From positions 62,001 to 126,000 of the forward strand of contig NZ_PXXX01000008.1 of NCBI RefSeq assembly GCF_003367505.1: a stretch of DNA of 64,000 bases, written 5' to 3'. The position numbers and the translations under genes were made by a program. The notes below the pieces were generated by a model. The model saw nothing but the letters and a program-made list of their open reading frames with translations, had not been told where the DNA came from and ran no database searches. Source of the DNA: Lysinibacillus capsici (lineage in GTDB: Bacteria > Bacillota > Bacilli > Bacillales_A > Planococcaceae). The first letter of the stretch is position 1; each line of letters opens with the position of its first letter. Positions 8,914 through 17,584 of the stretch are shown piece by piece.

Positions 8914-10161
8914 ATGATTCAATTCCTTCAGATGGGAGCAAATACAGTTATAAGTTCCCAAAAAGGTAGTGTTACTATTAGCTACGAAATGTCTAATTCG
9001 ATCGATATTTCGTTAACTGCATTCCTTTTAACGGATGTAAACAAGGTACAAGGAGATAGCGGCATTATATTTTATAATCAACCAACTAGCTTATCTGGTG
9101 CAGCTACCCTGATACCACCTGAGAATGTAGGGAATATAAAAATACATAAAATGAATTTCGACATGAGTAAAATCCCTGAAGGTATTACTAAAATAGCTAT
9201 AACACTTACAGAAGATAATAGCCGAGGTTTTTCAAATGTGAAAAATTTAAAGGCAGAAATACGTACTGATAACAATATTATCAATTTAGCACCAGCTAAT
9301 TTTGCAAATGAAAATGGAATCGTAGTATTAGAATTATATCTAAGAAATAGTCAGACAAAGGTGAGATCTATTTGGCAGGGATTTGATTCTGGGTTAGAGG
9401 GGTTATGTGAAAATTACGGTGTTGAGGTTGAACCTGAAGAACAAAACAAGCTTTCTGAATCAACAACTATAAAAAAACAAATGCTGATAGAACCTGATCA
9501 ATCATTAAATGTTCCAGAAAGTACAAATAGACAAAACATGTTATCACAGATAAATCTTGAAAAGGTAAAGGGGAATGTCAGTCTCACCAAAGGTCAAAAG
9601 CCAGTTATCATTGATAAAACGCCTGAAATTACTGCTACGGTATCATGGCAAACTGGTACTGACTACGATATATATGCTTTAGTCTATACAAAGGATGGTC
9701 AGCAGATCGATGTAGCTATGTTTGGGGCGAAAAATACACCCCCACTTAGGAGTTTTCACAACGGGGTAGTCGAACACATGGGGGATGTTGGGAGAGATGC
9801 TGGTTCAACAAAAACTGAAGTAATCAAATTGAGATTAAATAATAATGTTTTAGCTGTTGTTCCTGTGGTTTATTCCGCCCAATCAAATGGCACAGGCTCA
9901 TTCTACAGATATAAGGTGTCTATGAGTATAGATAATCATAATGGAACCTCCGTTACTATTTTTGCTAAAAATGCTAATAATAATGATAGAATTTATTCCT
10001 GTGTGCCTGGAATACTTCATAATACTCCAGATGGTGTGATTATCAGCCCATTAGAGCTTTATAGTGAACCAAATTCTGAACGTAGACCTAAGCTGAAGAT
10101 GGGCTCTTCTAATATGGTAGAAGTTCTAATGGATAAAGGCCCAATAAATGATTACAAGTAA
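8914..10161 (+). CDS. TerD-superfamily protein, TerA-like (two TerD-type domains)
   Basis: 415 residues. The N-terminal domain (about 1-125; MIQFLQMGANTV and FLLTDVNKVQGDSGIIFYNQ) is a TerD fold with the acidic calcium-binding DxxKVxGD-type motif. A charged, Gln/Asn-rich linker (about 150-220) leads to a second TerD/TerA-type domain (about 225-380) with TDYDIYALVYTKDGQ. Family members are tellurite and stress-response proteins that bind calcium. No terC/D/E/Z neighbours are present, so this is an orphan. ATG 8914 is chosen for the strong AAGGGGGAT before it. A bidirectional terminator follows directly. Exact role unknown. Confidence 0.8.
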   Translation: MIQFLQMGANTVISSQKGSVTISYEMSNSIDISLTAFLLTDVNKVQGDSGIIFYNQPTSLSGAATLIPPENVGNIKIHKMNFDMSKIPEGITKIAITLTEDNSRGFSNVKNLKAEIRTDNNIINLAPANFANENGIVVLELYLRNSQTKVRSIWQGFDSGLEGLCENYGVEVEPEEQNKLSESTTIKKQMLIEPDQSLNVPESTNRQNMLSQINLEKVKGNVSLTKGQKPVIIDKTPEITATVSWQTGTDYDIYALVYTKDGQQIDVAMFGAKNTPPLRSFHNGVVEHMGDVGRDAGSTKTEVIKLRLNNNVLAVVPVVYSAQSNGTGSFYRYKVSMSIDNHNGTSVTIFAKNANNNDRIYSCVPGILHNTPDGVIISPLELYSEPNSERRPKLKMGSSNMVEVLMDKGPINDYK

Positions 10162-10173
10162 AAGCAAATAAAA

Positions 10174-10198
10174 AGGAGAGTGGCGAAGCCAATCTCCT
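10174..10198. terminator. Bidirectional terminator between the TerA-like gene and dus
   Basis: Eleven-position stem (10174-10184 with 10188-10198, one mismatch) and a 3-base loop, between A-rich and T-rich flanks. It overlaps the stop region of the minus-strand dus gene. Confidence 0.7.
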
Positions 10199-10199
10199 C

Positions 10200-11183
10200 T
10201 TATTTATTCTCCTTTAGTTCGTGGGCAATATACGTAGCTAGTAATTCACGGACTTCATCTGTAGAATGTGCACCCAGTAATTGAACTCTCAATTGACTAG
10301 CCCCTTTGAAGCCACGTACATATATTTTAAAGAAACGTTGTAATGCTTTAAATGAACGTGTTTCGAATTCCTTGGAATAGTGGTCATGAAGGTTAAGGTG
10401 TAAGTATAGTAAATTAAGGTATTCTTTGGCACTATGCTCTTTAGGTTCCTTTTCAAAGGCAAATGGGTTTGAAAACACCCCGCGCCCAATCATTACACCA
10501 TCGATACCGTATTGCTCAACTAGTTTTAGACCTGTTAAACGATCAGGAATATCACCGTTGATCGTCAGTAATGTGTGGGGAGCAACTTCATCACGTAGTT
10601 TTTTGATATCTCCAATTAATTCCCAATGTGCAGCGACCTTGCTCATCTCTTCCCTTGTACGGAGATGAATAGAAAGATTGGCGATATCCTGTTTTAAAAT
10701 ATGTGTAAGCCACTCACGCCATTCTGCTACATCCGTAAAGCCAAGTCTTGTTTTGACACTGACGGGTAAGCCTCCTGCTTTGGCTGCTTGAATAATATCT
10801 GCGGCTAGGTCAGGATGAAGAATTAATCCAGCTCCTTTACCTCTTTCTGCTACATTATCAACTGGGCAACCCATATTAATATCAATTCCCTTAAAGCCTA
10901 ATTCCTTCATACCAATACTCATTTGACGAAAATGTTCAGGGTTGTCTCCCCAAATATGTGCAACAATAGGCTGTTCATCTTCTGTGAAAGCTAAGCGGTT
11001 ACGTACATTATCTAACCCATCTGGATGACAATAGCTCGTCGTATTGGTGAATTCCGTAAAATATACATCGGGTCTCCCTGCTTCCTGAATGACATGACGA
11101 AATACAACATCTGTCACATCCTCCATTGGAGCTAAAATGAAGAATGGCCGTGGTAAATCAAGCCAGAAATTTTTTTGATTCAT
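10200..11183 (-). CDS. tRNA-dihydrouridine synthase
   Basis: FMN- and NADPH-dependent reduction of specific tRNA uridines to dihydrouridine. 327 residues, a full TIM barrel plus C-terminal helical domain. The FMN-site motif is PMEDVTD (residues 20-26). The catalytic cysteine is in INMGCPVDN (about residue 105), followed by KTRLGF and the phosphate-binding IGRGVFSNP near 235. The family also includes DusB/DusC-type members, and I cannot assign which uridine is modified. Monocistronic, convergent with the TerA-like gene. Confidence 0.92.
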   Translation of the reverse strand: MNQKNFWLDLPRPFFILAPMEDVTDVVFRHVIQEAGRPDVYFTEFTNTTSYCHPDGLDNVRNRLAFTEDEQPIVAHIWGDNPEHFRQMSIGMKELGFKGIDINMGCPVDNVAERGKGAGLILHPDLAADIIQAAKAGGLPVSVKTRLGFTDVAEWREWLTHILKQDIANLSIHLRTREEMSKVAAHWELIGDIKKLRDEVAPHTLLTINGDIPDRLTGLKLVEQYGIDGVMIGRGVFSNPFAFEKEPKEHSAKEYLNLLYLHLNLHDHYSKEFETRSFKALQRFFKIYVRGFKGASQLRVQLLGAHSTDEVRELLATYIAHELKENK

Positions 11184-11409
11184 TGCTAAAAATCCTCTCT
11201 TTCCAAAATACTACCTTGCAAAAAGATATCATATTTATTTTATTTCTACATAGTTAATTGGCTTAGCTTAAGGATAGAAATGCATCATTGTAATTAGACT
11301 TTGGCTCTCTTAGATTAGAAAGTAATTAAAAATATCCAGCAAAATCCTGTATTATCTATAATGATATAATATGTAATATAATGTAGAAATTTAGGGGGGG
11401 AGAGTTGAA

Positions 11410-12420
11410 GTGGGAAAATATAAATATAAAACAATCGATGTGAATGATGTACCCACAATGGCTGAATTACTCGAAAATAGACAGAGCCTTGAGGGTGAAG
11501 TATATCCATTTCTAAACAACAGCTGTCTTAATGCTGAACATATAACAAATATGCTTGAAAACTTATTTGCTCATAATACTATTAAGGGGATTGGAGCATT
11601 TATTAAAGATGACCTAGTAGGATATTTAATCGGAGTCATCAAGAATGACTCTCTAAGAGGCAGACATGTATGGGTACCATATGAAGGGTTGGCAATCAGA
11701 AAGGATCAATCCGCTGAGCTTATTAGAAAATTATATGCAGAGATTTCAGTGGTATGGCTAGAGCAAGGTTGCTTTATGCATTACACGATAATCCCTCTTG
11801 GAAATCAGGCTTACTATGATGCCTACCAACGATTAAGCTTTTCTATACAACAAGTACATGGGGTCATGAACATTGGGGATTATAAACCATTTGAAAATAC
11901 ATGTAATGCAGAGATTAGGGTTGCAAATAAAATGGATAGTGAAATGATGGGGAAAATGTCTAGGATCATTCAATCGTATCAAAATTCCGCACCTACATTT
12001 GAGCCTGTATTCCCTGAGGTTGTCATGAGCATAAAAGACTCATATAAAAGTATAGTAGAGGAGAATGATGATACATGTTTCGTTGCAGTAAAGGATGGGC
12101 AGGAATTAGGATTTCAAAAATATTATCCTATACATTCAGATTTGATGACACCTGAGCATGCAATAGAGCTAACGATTGCAGGTACTTACTCTTCACAAAT
12201 GGGAAGAGGTGTGGGAAAAAAGTTGATGAATGAAGGCTGTAGAAGGATGAAAGAGGCGGGCTATGAGAATATCATTACAGATTGGAGAATAACTAATCTT
12301 GCTGCATCGGCATTTTGGCCAAAGTGCGGTTTTAAGCCAGTAGCCTATAGAATGGTTAGGTACATTAACAGTGATATAGCCTGGGCAAACTTTAATAACC
12401 CAAGTATAGGATTATTGTAA
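11410..12420 (+). CDS. Tandem-domain GNAT acetyltransferase
   Basis: 336 residues with two GNAT-like halves. The C-terminal half (about 170-320) has the acetyl-CoA loop motif SSQMGRGVGKKLMNEG and the later NLAASAFWPKCGFKPV typical of active GNATs. The N-terminal half is degenerate (KDDLVGYLIGV; no clear RxxGxG/A). The substrate is unknown. GTG start behind a G-rich Shine-Dalgarno sequence (AGGGGGGAGAG). Single gene between dus and the LRR gene; no regulator visible. Confidence 0.8.
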   Translation: MGKYKYKTIDVNDVPTMAELLENRQSLEGEVYPFLNNSCLNAEHITNMLENLFAHNTIKGIGAFIKDDLVGYLIGVIKNDSLRGRHVWVPYEGLAIRKDQSAELIRKLYAEISVVWLEQGCFMHYTIIPLGNQAYYDAYQRLSFSIQQVHGVMNIGDYKPFENTCNAEIRVANKMDSEMMGKMSRIIQSYQNSAPTFEPVFPEVVMSIKDSYKSIVEENDDTCFVAVKDGQELGFQKYYPIHSDLMTPEHAIELTIAGTYSSQMGRGVGKKLMNEGCRRMKEAGYENIITDWRITNLAASAFWPKCGFKPVAYRMVRYINSDIAWANFNNPSIGLL

Positions 12421-12580
12421 ATTTAGTTAGATTTATTAAATTCTGCTGTTATGAAGAATTCAAACAGCTGGCTAGACACTTAAAATTTAGTTTTAGATTG
12501 CTTGCCTATACTTCGTAAATATTGACATTTATTTTTTAGACAACTAAGCTTAATGGAAAAATAGTGCTGGGGGGCTGCCA

Positions 12581-14449
12581 GTGGAATTTATTAAATTAAA
12601 TTGTCCAAATTGTAATGGGAAAATTGAATATAAAGAAGAGCAAACATTCAAATGTCCTTTTTGTGATACGGAAATCATGTTGAAAGAGAATAAAATTTAT
12701 TATGTTGATCAAACGATTAATAATTATTATGGAACAGCTTCTCCTCATACACCATCCCGTCCAAAAACAAATTTAAAGCTGCTCTTTATGATACCAATTG
12801 TCATGATGTGTGTATTCCTTGGGTATTTTCTTTTAAGTAGTAATCAAACAGAGGATGGAAACCGTGAAGAACTATCCGTTCGAACAATGCCTGAAAGTGA
12901 AGTTCTACTGTTCTTTTTAAAAGATATTTTTGATAAAGGTGGGACGATGCCAGCAAAAGAAGAGATTGCAAGTATTCGATATTTGGCTGCCTACTATTCT
13001 GACGATCAATGGCATTTTGATTATAGTCTAGAAGATCCTTTTACAAATAAGGAAGCTAAAATTTCTACTTATATCATTATGGATAAATTATTAAATACGC
13101 AAAAAATTGAACAAAAGGACTTTGAGGCCTTTACTGGATTAACGGTTTTAAAGCTCATGAATGATTATGAAATATCACAAAGTGAAAAAGTAAGCTTCCA
13201 ACATCTTGAAAACTTAAAAAGTTATACAGGTAGTTTTAATGAATCATTTAGTAAAATCGCAGGATATTTTAGTGATAAGTCTAATGTTAAAGAGCTCTCT
13301 ATCCAAATTAGAAGTAATGATGAACTTGCTTTATTATTAGAGTTCCCCAATCTTCAATCTCTAGAACTATCTTATGTGGCTGAAGAGGTGACAGATTTTC
13401 AGATTCTAAATAAATTATCGCTGAAATCACTTTCCTTAAAATCAATTAATGATTTAAAGTGGCTGTCTACACTAACTAATCTAGAATCGTTAGCAATAGA
13501 CATTAGTGAAGCTACAGATTTTAGCCCACTATACTCATTGACTCAATTACAAGAATTAAAACTTACCTCAGTAAGAAATTTAAAAACACTTGATTTTATA
13601 CAAAATATGCCTAAACTACAATCTTTAGATCTTGAAAACATGAATATCATCAATTTAGATAGACTTAGAAATATGTCATCTTTAACAAAGCTACGTTTAG
13701 CTTCTCCTGGTCAAGTGGAATTGTTGGATATGGTTAACAGTCTAACGTCATTGACGGAGTTATCGTTAACTGGCTATCATGGTGATATTTCATCGATTGT
13801 AGCGCCCCATTTGAAAAAAGCAGAGCTGAAGAGTTCATTTTTACCACAGCTAGAAGCACCCGCTTTAAGAGATTTGACGGTTTCTATAAGTGGATCGGAT
13901 TCGCAATTGAATGGTGCAGAACTACTGAAATACCCACAGCTAGAACAGCTTACAGTCATGGAGTATGGAATTCTTACAGGTATTCGTTCATTAAATGACC
14001 TACCTCATTTGCAAACAATCAATTTAAATGAGACCCTCTTTTATGAAACCAATGACTTATTCAATTTGCAGCATGTAAAAATGTTAATCTGTAATGAATG
14101 TAATTTTCAGGTGAATAGCAAGCCATTTACGAACAACGTGCTGGAGCATTTAACTTTAAATGATGTTTCCATTCAAATTGGTAATGGGGAATGGGTGCAA
14201 GAAGTAGATAAGATCATGCCTTACTTTGCTGGCTTTACAAATTTACGTTCATTCACTTTACAAGATAGTTCACTACAATCGTTAAATTTCTTGGGAAATT
14301 GGCAACAAATAGAGGTGCTTCATTTAGAAAATAATGCTATTTCGAATGTAGAACCCTTAGTGAATTTGCCCAACTTAAAAAAACTATATATTTTAGGGAA
14401 TCAGGTACAAAATCAATCTGTATTAGACAAGGGAATTATGATTTATTGA
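12581..14449 (+). CDS. Zinc-ribbon, single-TM, leucine-rich repeat protein
   Basis: 622 residues. A cytoplasmic N-terminal zinc ribbon (C8, C11, C25, C28; LNCPNCNGKIEY and FKCPFCDTEI) is followed by a hydrophobic segment (about 66-87) and then a long extracellular part. From about 225 onward, roughly 14 leucine-rich repeats of 20-24 residues run to the C-terminus (for example LQSLDLENMNIINLDRLRNM), resembling the internalin/SDS22 type. GTG start with GGGGGG upstream. A strong terminator follows, so it is a single-gene unit. A sensing or adhesion role with a cytoplasmic zinc domain is inferred only; I recognise no named homologue. Confidence 0.75.
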   Translation: MEFIKLNCPNCNGKIEYKEEQTFKCPFCDTEIMLKENKIYYVDQTINNYYGTASPHTPSRPKTNLKLLFMIPIVMMCVFLGYFLLSSNQTEDGNREELSVRTMPESEVLLFFLKDIFDKGGTMPAKEEIASIRYLAAYYSDDQWHFDYSLEDPFTNKEAKISTYIIMDKLLNTQKIEQKDFEAFTGLTVLKLMNDYEISQSEKVSFQHLENLKSYTGSFNESFSKIAGYFSDKSNVKELSIQIRSNDELALLLEFPNLQSLELSYVAEEVTDFQILNKLSLKSLSLKSINDLKWLSTLTNLESLAIDISEATDFSPLYSLTQLQELKLTSVRNLKTLDFIQNMPKLQSLDLENMNIINLDRLRNMSSLTKLRLASPGQVELLDMVNSLTSLTELSLTGYHGDISSIVAPHLKKAELKSSFLPQLEAPALRDLTVSISGSDSQLNGAELLKYPQLEQLTVMEYGILTGIRSLNDLPHLQTINLNETLFYETNDLFNLQHVKMLICNECNFQVNSKPFTNNVLEHLTLNDVSIQIGNGEWVQEVDKIMPYFAGFTNLRSFTLQDSSLQSLNFLGNWQQIEVLHLENNAISNVEPLVNLPNLKKLYILGNQVQNQSVLDKGIMIY

Positions 14450-14499
14450 AATAATGTGAATTAATAGCAACCTACGAAATTAATATAGTAGAAATAAAA

Positions 14500-14534
14500 A
14501 GAGACAATGACAGGAATATTCTGTCATTGTCTCT
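14500..14534 (+). terminator. Intrinsic terminator after LRR gene
   Basis: Fourteen-pair perfect stem (14500-14513 with 14521-14534) with a 7-base loop. The flanks are A-rich upstream and only mildly T-rich downstream. Confidence 0.8.
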
Positions 14535-14604
14535 CTTGGATTTGTCCTACAGTTTGGATAGTTTTATAATGAATTGATGCTTAACAAGAGGAGTTGAAAA
14601 GGAT

Positions 14605-15279
14605 ATGTTCGTACGTAATAAAGGTTTGTTCTTTATGCTATCTCTGCTAGCCATTATTGTTGTTTTGACAGGCTGTGGTACAGCTAAGGATAGTAAGAAA
14701 ACTGAGGGAAAAACAGCTAAAGAAACACAAGAAACAATGGATTATGCGTCAAAAGTGAAGGAAAATCCAATTGTGACGATTACGATGAGCAATGATGAAA
14801 AAATTGTTATTGAATTGGAGCCTACTGTAGCACCAAATACAGTAGCTAACTTTATTGCTTTAGTAAAAGATGGATTCTATGATGGTCTTATTTTCCATCG
14901 GGTTATTCCTGATTTTATGATTCAGGGTGGAGATCCTAAAGGGAATGGTACTGGAGGATCTGATTATTCGATTGATGGTGAGTTTACCTCAAATGGATTT
15001 GAAAATAATATGAAGCATGAACGTGGTGTTATTTCGATGGCTCGTTCAGATGATCCAAACTCAGCAGGCTCACAATTTTTCATTATGGTAAAGGAAGCAT
15101 CACATCTTGATGGAAAATATGCTGCTTTTGGCAAGGTGATTGCAGGTATGGAAACAGTTGATGCCATTGTTGGAGCAGAGCGAGATGCTACAAATAAACC
15201 ACTAGAAGATCAGCAGATGAAAAAGGTAGAGGTGGATACAAAGGGCTTTGATTATCCAGCACCTAAGGTAAACAAATAG
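14605..15279 (+). CDS. Lipoprotein peptidyl-prolyl cis-trans isomerase (cyclophilin)
   Basis: Membrane-anchored foldase of the cell surface. The type II signal peptide ends in the lipobox LTGC with C24 as the lipidated residue. A short Lys/Thr-rich linker leads to a cyclophilin domain (about 52-215). The domain contains FHRVIPDFMIQGGDP and MARSDDPNSAGSQFFI, which hold the conserved active-site Arg, Phe/Met and Gln. 224 residues. ATG 14605 follows AGAGGAG. Single gene between two terminators. Cyclophilin, not parvulin (PrsA), so it is probably an accessory folding catalyst for exported proteins. Confidence 0.92.
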   Translation: MFVRNKGLFFMLSLLAIIVVLTGCGTAKDSKKTEGKTAKETQETMDYASKVKENPIVTITMSNDEKIVIELEPTVAPNTVANFIALVKDGFYDGLIFHRVIPDFMIQGGDPKGNGTGGSDYSIDGEFTSNGFENNMKHERGVISMARSDDPNSAGSQFFIMVKEASHLDGKYAAFGKVIAGMETVDAIVGAERDATNKPLEDQQMKKVEVDTKGFDYPAPKVNK

Positions 15280-15324
15280 TTTTCGTCCCAATGCTATTGG
15301 TTAAAATCTATACTATAAATATTA

Positions 15325-15356
15325 AAAAGGCTAAATCAATTGAGATTTAGCCTTTT
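15325..15356 (+). terminator. Intrinsic terminator after cyclophilin gene
   Basis: Stem of AAAAGGCTAAATC (15325-15337) with its complement at 15344-15356, a 6-base loop and a T-rich end. Confidence 0.85.
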
Positions 15357-15432
15357 ATATTTGTTAAAAAATTGAAATTATAAATATTTTTGAGTAATAT
15401 GAGAAGAAATTTAAGATTGAGCGATGTTTTAT

Positions 15433-15448
15433 ATAAAGGATCCTTTAT
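15433..15448. promoter_or_regulatory. 16-bp perfect palindrome upstream of sigma factor gene
   Basis: ATAAAGGATCCTTTAT is self-complementary over all 16 bases and ends about 10 bases before the Shine-Dalgarno sequence of the sigma factor gene. It overlaps the only TATA-like stretch there, so it may be an operator. It is too short of loop to be a terminator. No regulator identified. Confidence 0.45.
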
Positions 15449-15472
15449 GTTTATGGAAGAAAGGGTGTTTGC

Positions 15473-16027
15473 ATGAGGGTAACAGATGAAAATTTTATAA
15501 AACATCTTAAGAAAAAACGAGAAGAAGCACTTCAATATGTCATTGAGGAATATATGGGGATTATCAAAGCGATTATTTATAATGCTCTAAAATCCTATAA
15601 TGATCCTCAAATAATAGAGGAATGTATTAGTGATACATTTCTAGGGGCTTATGAAAATGCTAAACAATTTAGAGGCGATAAAGAGGATTTTAGAAGATGG
15701 ATTTGCACGATAGCAAAGTTTAAAGCCATATCGAAACAAAGAAGGTTGTCTAAAACGCCATATTTTTATGAGCTAAATGAAACAGGTGAAGCCGCAATAT
15801 CGGCTGAAGAGGAATACTTAATCAAGACAACAACAGAGGAAGTGCTCATCATGATGACGCAATTAGAGCAGTTAGACCGGGATATTTTTACGATGAAATA
15901 CTTTTTAAATATGAAAAACGAAGAAATTGCTACTCATTGTGGTTTAACAAAAGCCGCTATTGATAATCGATTATATCGTGGGAAAAAACGATTACAGCAA
16001 ATTCGTTTGGGGGGAAGTATGACATGA
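15473..16027 (+). CDS. ECF-like RNA polymerase sigma-70 family factor
   Basis: 184 residues. The region 2 helix is at about 15-85 (including EECISDTFLGAYENAKQF and RRWICTIAKFKAI) and the region 4 helix-turn-helix at about 120-175 (FTMKYFLNMKNEEIATHCGL, then AAIDNRLYRGKKRLQQ). No region 1.1 or 3, as in ECF factors. It overlaps the next gene by 4 bases (ATGA), which encodes a DUF4179-type membrane protein, the usual cognate anti-sigma arrangement. ATG 15473 follows AGAAAGGG. The signal and regulon are unknown; a perfect palindrome upstream may control it. Confidence 0.88.
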   Translation: MRVTDENFIKHLKKKREEALQYVIEEYMGIIKAIIYNALKSYNDPQIIEECISDTFLGAYENAKQFRGDKEDFRRWICTIAKFKAISKQRRLSKTPYFYELNETGEAAISAEEEYLIKTTTEEVLIMMTQLEQLDRDIFTMKYFLNMKNEEIATHCGLTKAAIDNRLYRGKKRLQQIRLGGSMT

Positions 16028-17112
16028 AAAAGCTATATAAACAATTTAATGATTTAAATCTTGATATAAATATAGAGCCGATGGAAGTGAGCTCACTTGA
16101 AAAAGAGAGAGTGAAAAGAAATGTCATGATAGTTAAAAAGAAAAGGCATTTCATTAAAAATTTTATTGTTGCAGCTACTTTTTTTATTGCATCCAGTATG
16201 ACAATTGGTTATTCGTTTCCTACATTTGCTGCAAATTTACCATTTATTGGAAGTGTATTCGGATTGTTTATTGATGATGAAAGGTATGTATTTAACAATT
16301 ATGATCAGTATTCTACAAGTGTCGGAGTGAGCCAAGAAAGTAATGGAGTTGAAGTCACTGTTACAGATGCTGTATATGATGGTGAAAATATTACTATTGC
16401 TTACACTATAAAAAGTGAAAAGGATTTAGGAGAAAGGCCAGTTTTATATGGTGACAATCGTGAACTAACTGCTGAGGAATTTGGTAATAGGTATCGATAT
16501 GGTGGCTATTCAACAAATTATTTGGTTCAAAAAATAAACAGCAATGAGTATGCAGTATTGTATATTTTTGAACTCATTAGAGGCTCTAAGCCCGAGGAAG
16601 TTCACATTAATTTTCAAGGAAATCAAATTGTTGATTTAAATAATGTAAATAAGTCAGTAGCAGGAGACTGGGCATTTGAATTTACTTTAGAGAAGCTTGA
16701 AAGTGAAACAATAAAGGTGGAAAAAGATAGTATGAAAACAGAAGGGGAAGGTATAAAAATTGAAGCTTTTAAAATAACCAAAACACCTATCGCTACAACA
16801 TTTTATCTTTCCGAAGAAGTCTTGGTGGAAAAAGAAAATGAAGCTTGGCGAGGAGTTCTCATTGACTATATTGTGACAGATGATTTAGGGAATGATTATA
16901 ATGTCATTCATTTTAGAGGAACTGGTCATAGTACAGATTTTCAAGGGCGTGGAAATTTCCCTCGTATTGTTGCAAACAAATTTGATGAACAAGCTACCTC
17001 GATTATGATCACCCCTGTAGTAGGTGTATACAAAATTAAGGATAGTACAGGGGCATTAGAACCGATAAAAGAGCCATATACATTAAAGCCTATTGCTGTT
17101 CCGATAAAGTAA
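16024..17112 (+). CDS. DUF4179-type membrane anti-sigma factor
   Basis: 362 residues. A short basic cytoplasmic N-terminus (1-44) would hold the sigma factor. One transmembrane segment (about 45-66) is followed by the conserved NLPFIGSVFGLF of DUF4179 and an extracellular beta-rich region (about 95-360, DUF5643-like). The start overlaps the sigma stop by 4 bases, so the two are co-translated. Binding of the upstream factor is inferred from order and family, not shown. A strong terminator ends the pair. Confidence 0.82.
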   Translation: MKKLYKQFNDLNLDINIEPMEVSSLEKERVKRNVMIVKKKRHFIKNFIVAATFFIASSMTIGYSFPTFAANLPFIGSVFGLFIDDERYVFNNYDQYSTSVGVSQESNGVEVTVTDAVYDGENITIAYTIKSEKDLGERPVLYGDNRELTAEEFGNRYRYGGYSTNYLVQKINSNEYAVLYIFELIRGSKPEEVHINFQGNQIVDLNNVNKSVAGDWAFEFTLEKLESETIKVEKDSMKTEGEGIKIEAFKITKTPIATTFYLSEEVLVEKENEAWRGVLIDYIVTDDLGNDYNVIHFRGTGHSTDFQGRGNFPRIVANKFDEQATSIMITPVVGVYKIKDSTGALEPIKEPYTLKPIAVPIK

Positions 17113-17119
17113 AAAATTA

Positions 17120-17156
17120 AAAGAGTATGTAAGAAGAACAACCTTACATACTCTTT
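17120..17156. terminator. Bidirectional terminator
   Basis: Fourteen-pair stem (17120-17133 with 17143-17156) between A-rich and T-rich tracts. It serves the plus-strand anti-sigma gene and the convergent BRCT gene, whose stop codon adjoins it. Confidence 0.88.
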
Positions 17157-17489
17157 TTACTTATCATCTTTCTTTGGGATTGAAATAAGCCATAAAAAAT
17201 CATCTTCTATTAATATTTGAATGTCTTGCCCCTCACGGATTAGTTGCTCAGCTTTATGCTGCTTGGCGCTTATACCCCTACGTTTATTACCAAGCACAAC
17301 GAAATCAGTATGTTGTGTAACAGCTCCCTGTAAATACCCTCCATAGGCTTTTACTTGTTTGAAGGCTTCGGATCGTGTCATGGTAGAAAGGGCGCCTGTG
17401 AATACAATTTGTTTCTTATAAAAGGGGTGGGTTAGATTTTCAACTGGATCAGAAAAGAAAATGATTTCTGAGTTATCCTTATTAATCAT
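17157..17489 (-). CDS. Stand-alone BRCT-domain protein
   Basis: 110 residues, nearly all one BRCT domain (about 20-95). It begins with KQIVFTGALSTMTRSEAFKQ and has the glycine turn YGG, then VTQHTDFVVLG and the final tryptophan in DDFLWLI. This is the type found at the C-terminus of NAD-dependent DNA ligase, here without the ligase. BRCT domains bind DNA ends or phosphate groups; what this one binds is unknown. Monocistronic. Confidence 0.85.
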   Translation of the reverse strand: MINKDNSEIIFFSDPVENLTHPFYKKQIVFTGALSTMTRSEAFKQVKAYGGYLQGAVTQHTDFVVLGNKRRGISAKQHKAEQLIREGQDIQILIEDDFLWLISIPKKDDK

Positions 17490-17584
17490 ATTCGTTACTC
17501 CTTAAAAAATTAATCGATAAATAAATCCACAAAATTTTATATGTATGCTACATTAAAATTAAAAATATAAAGAGGTACATAGAC

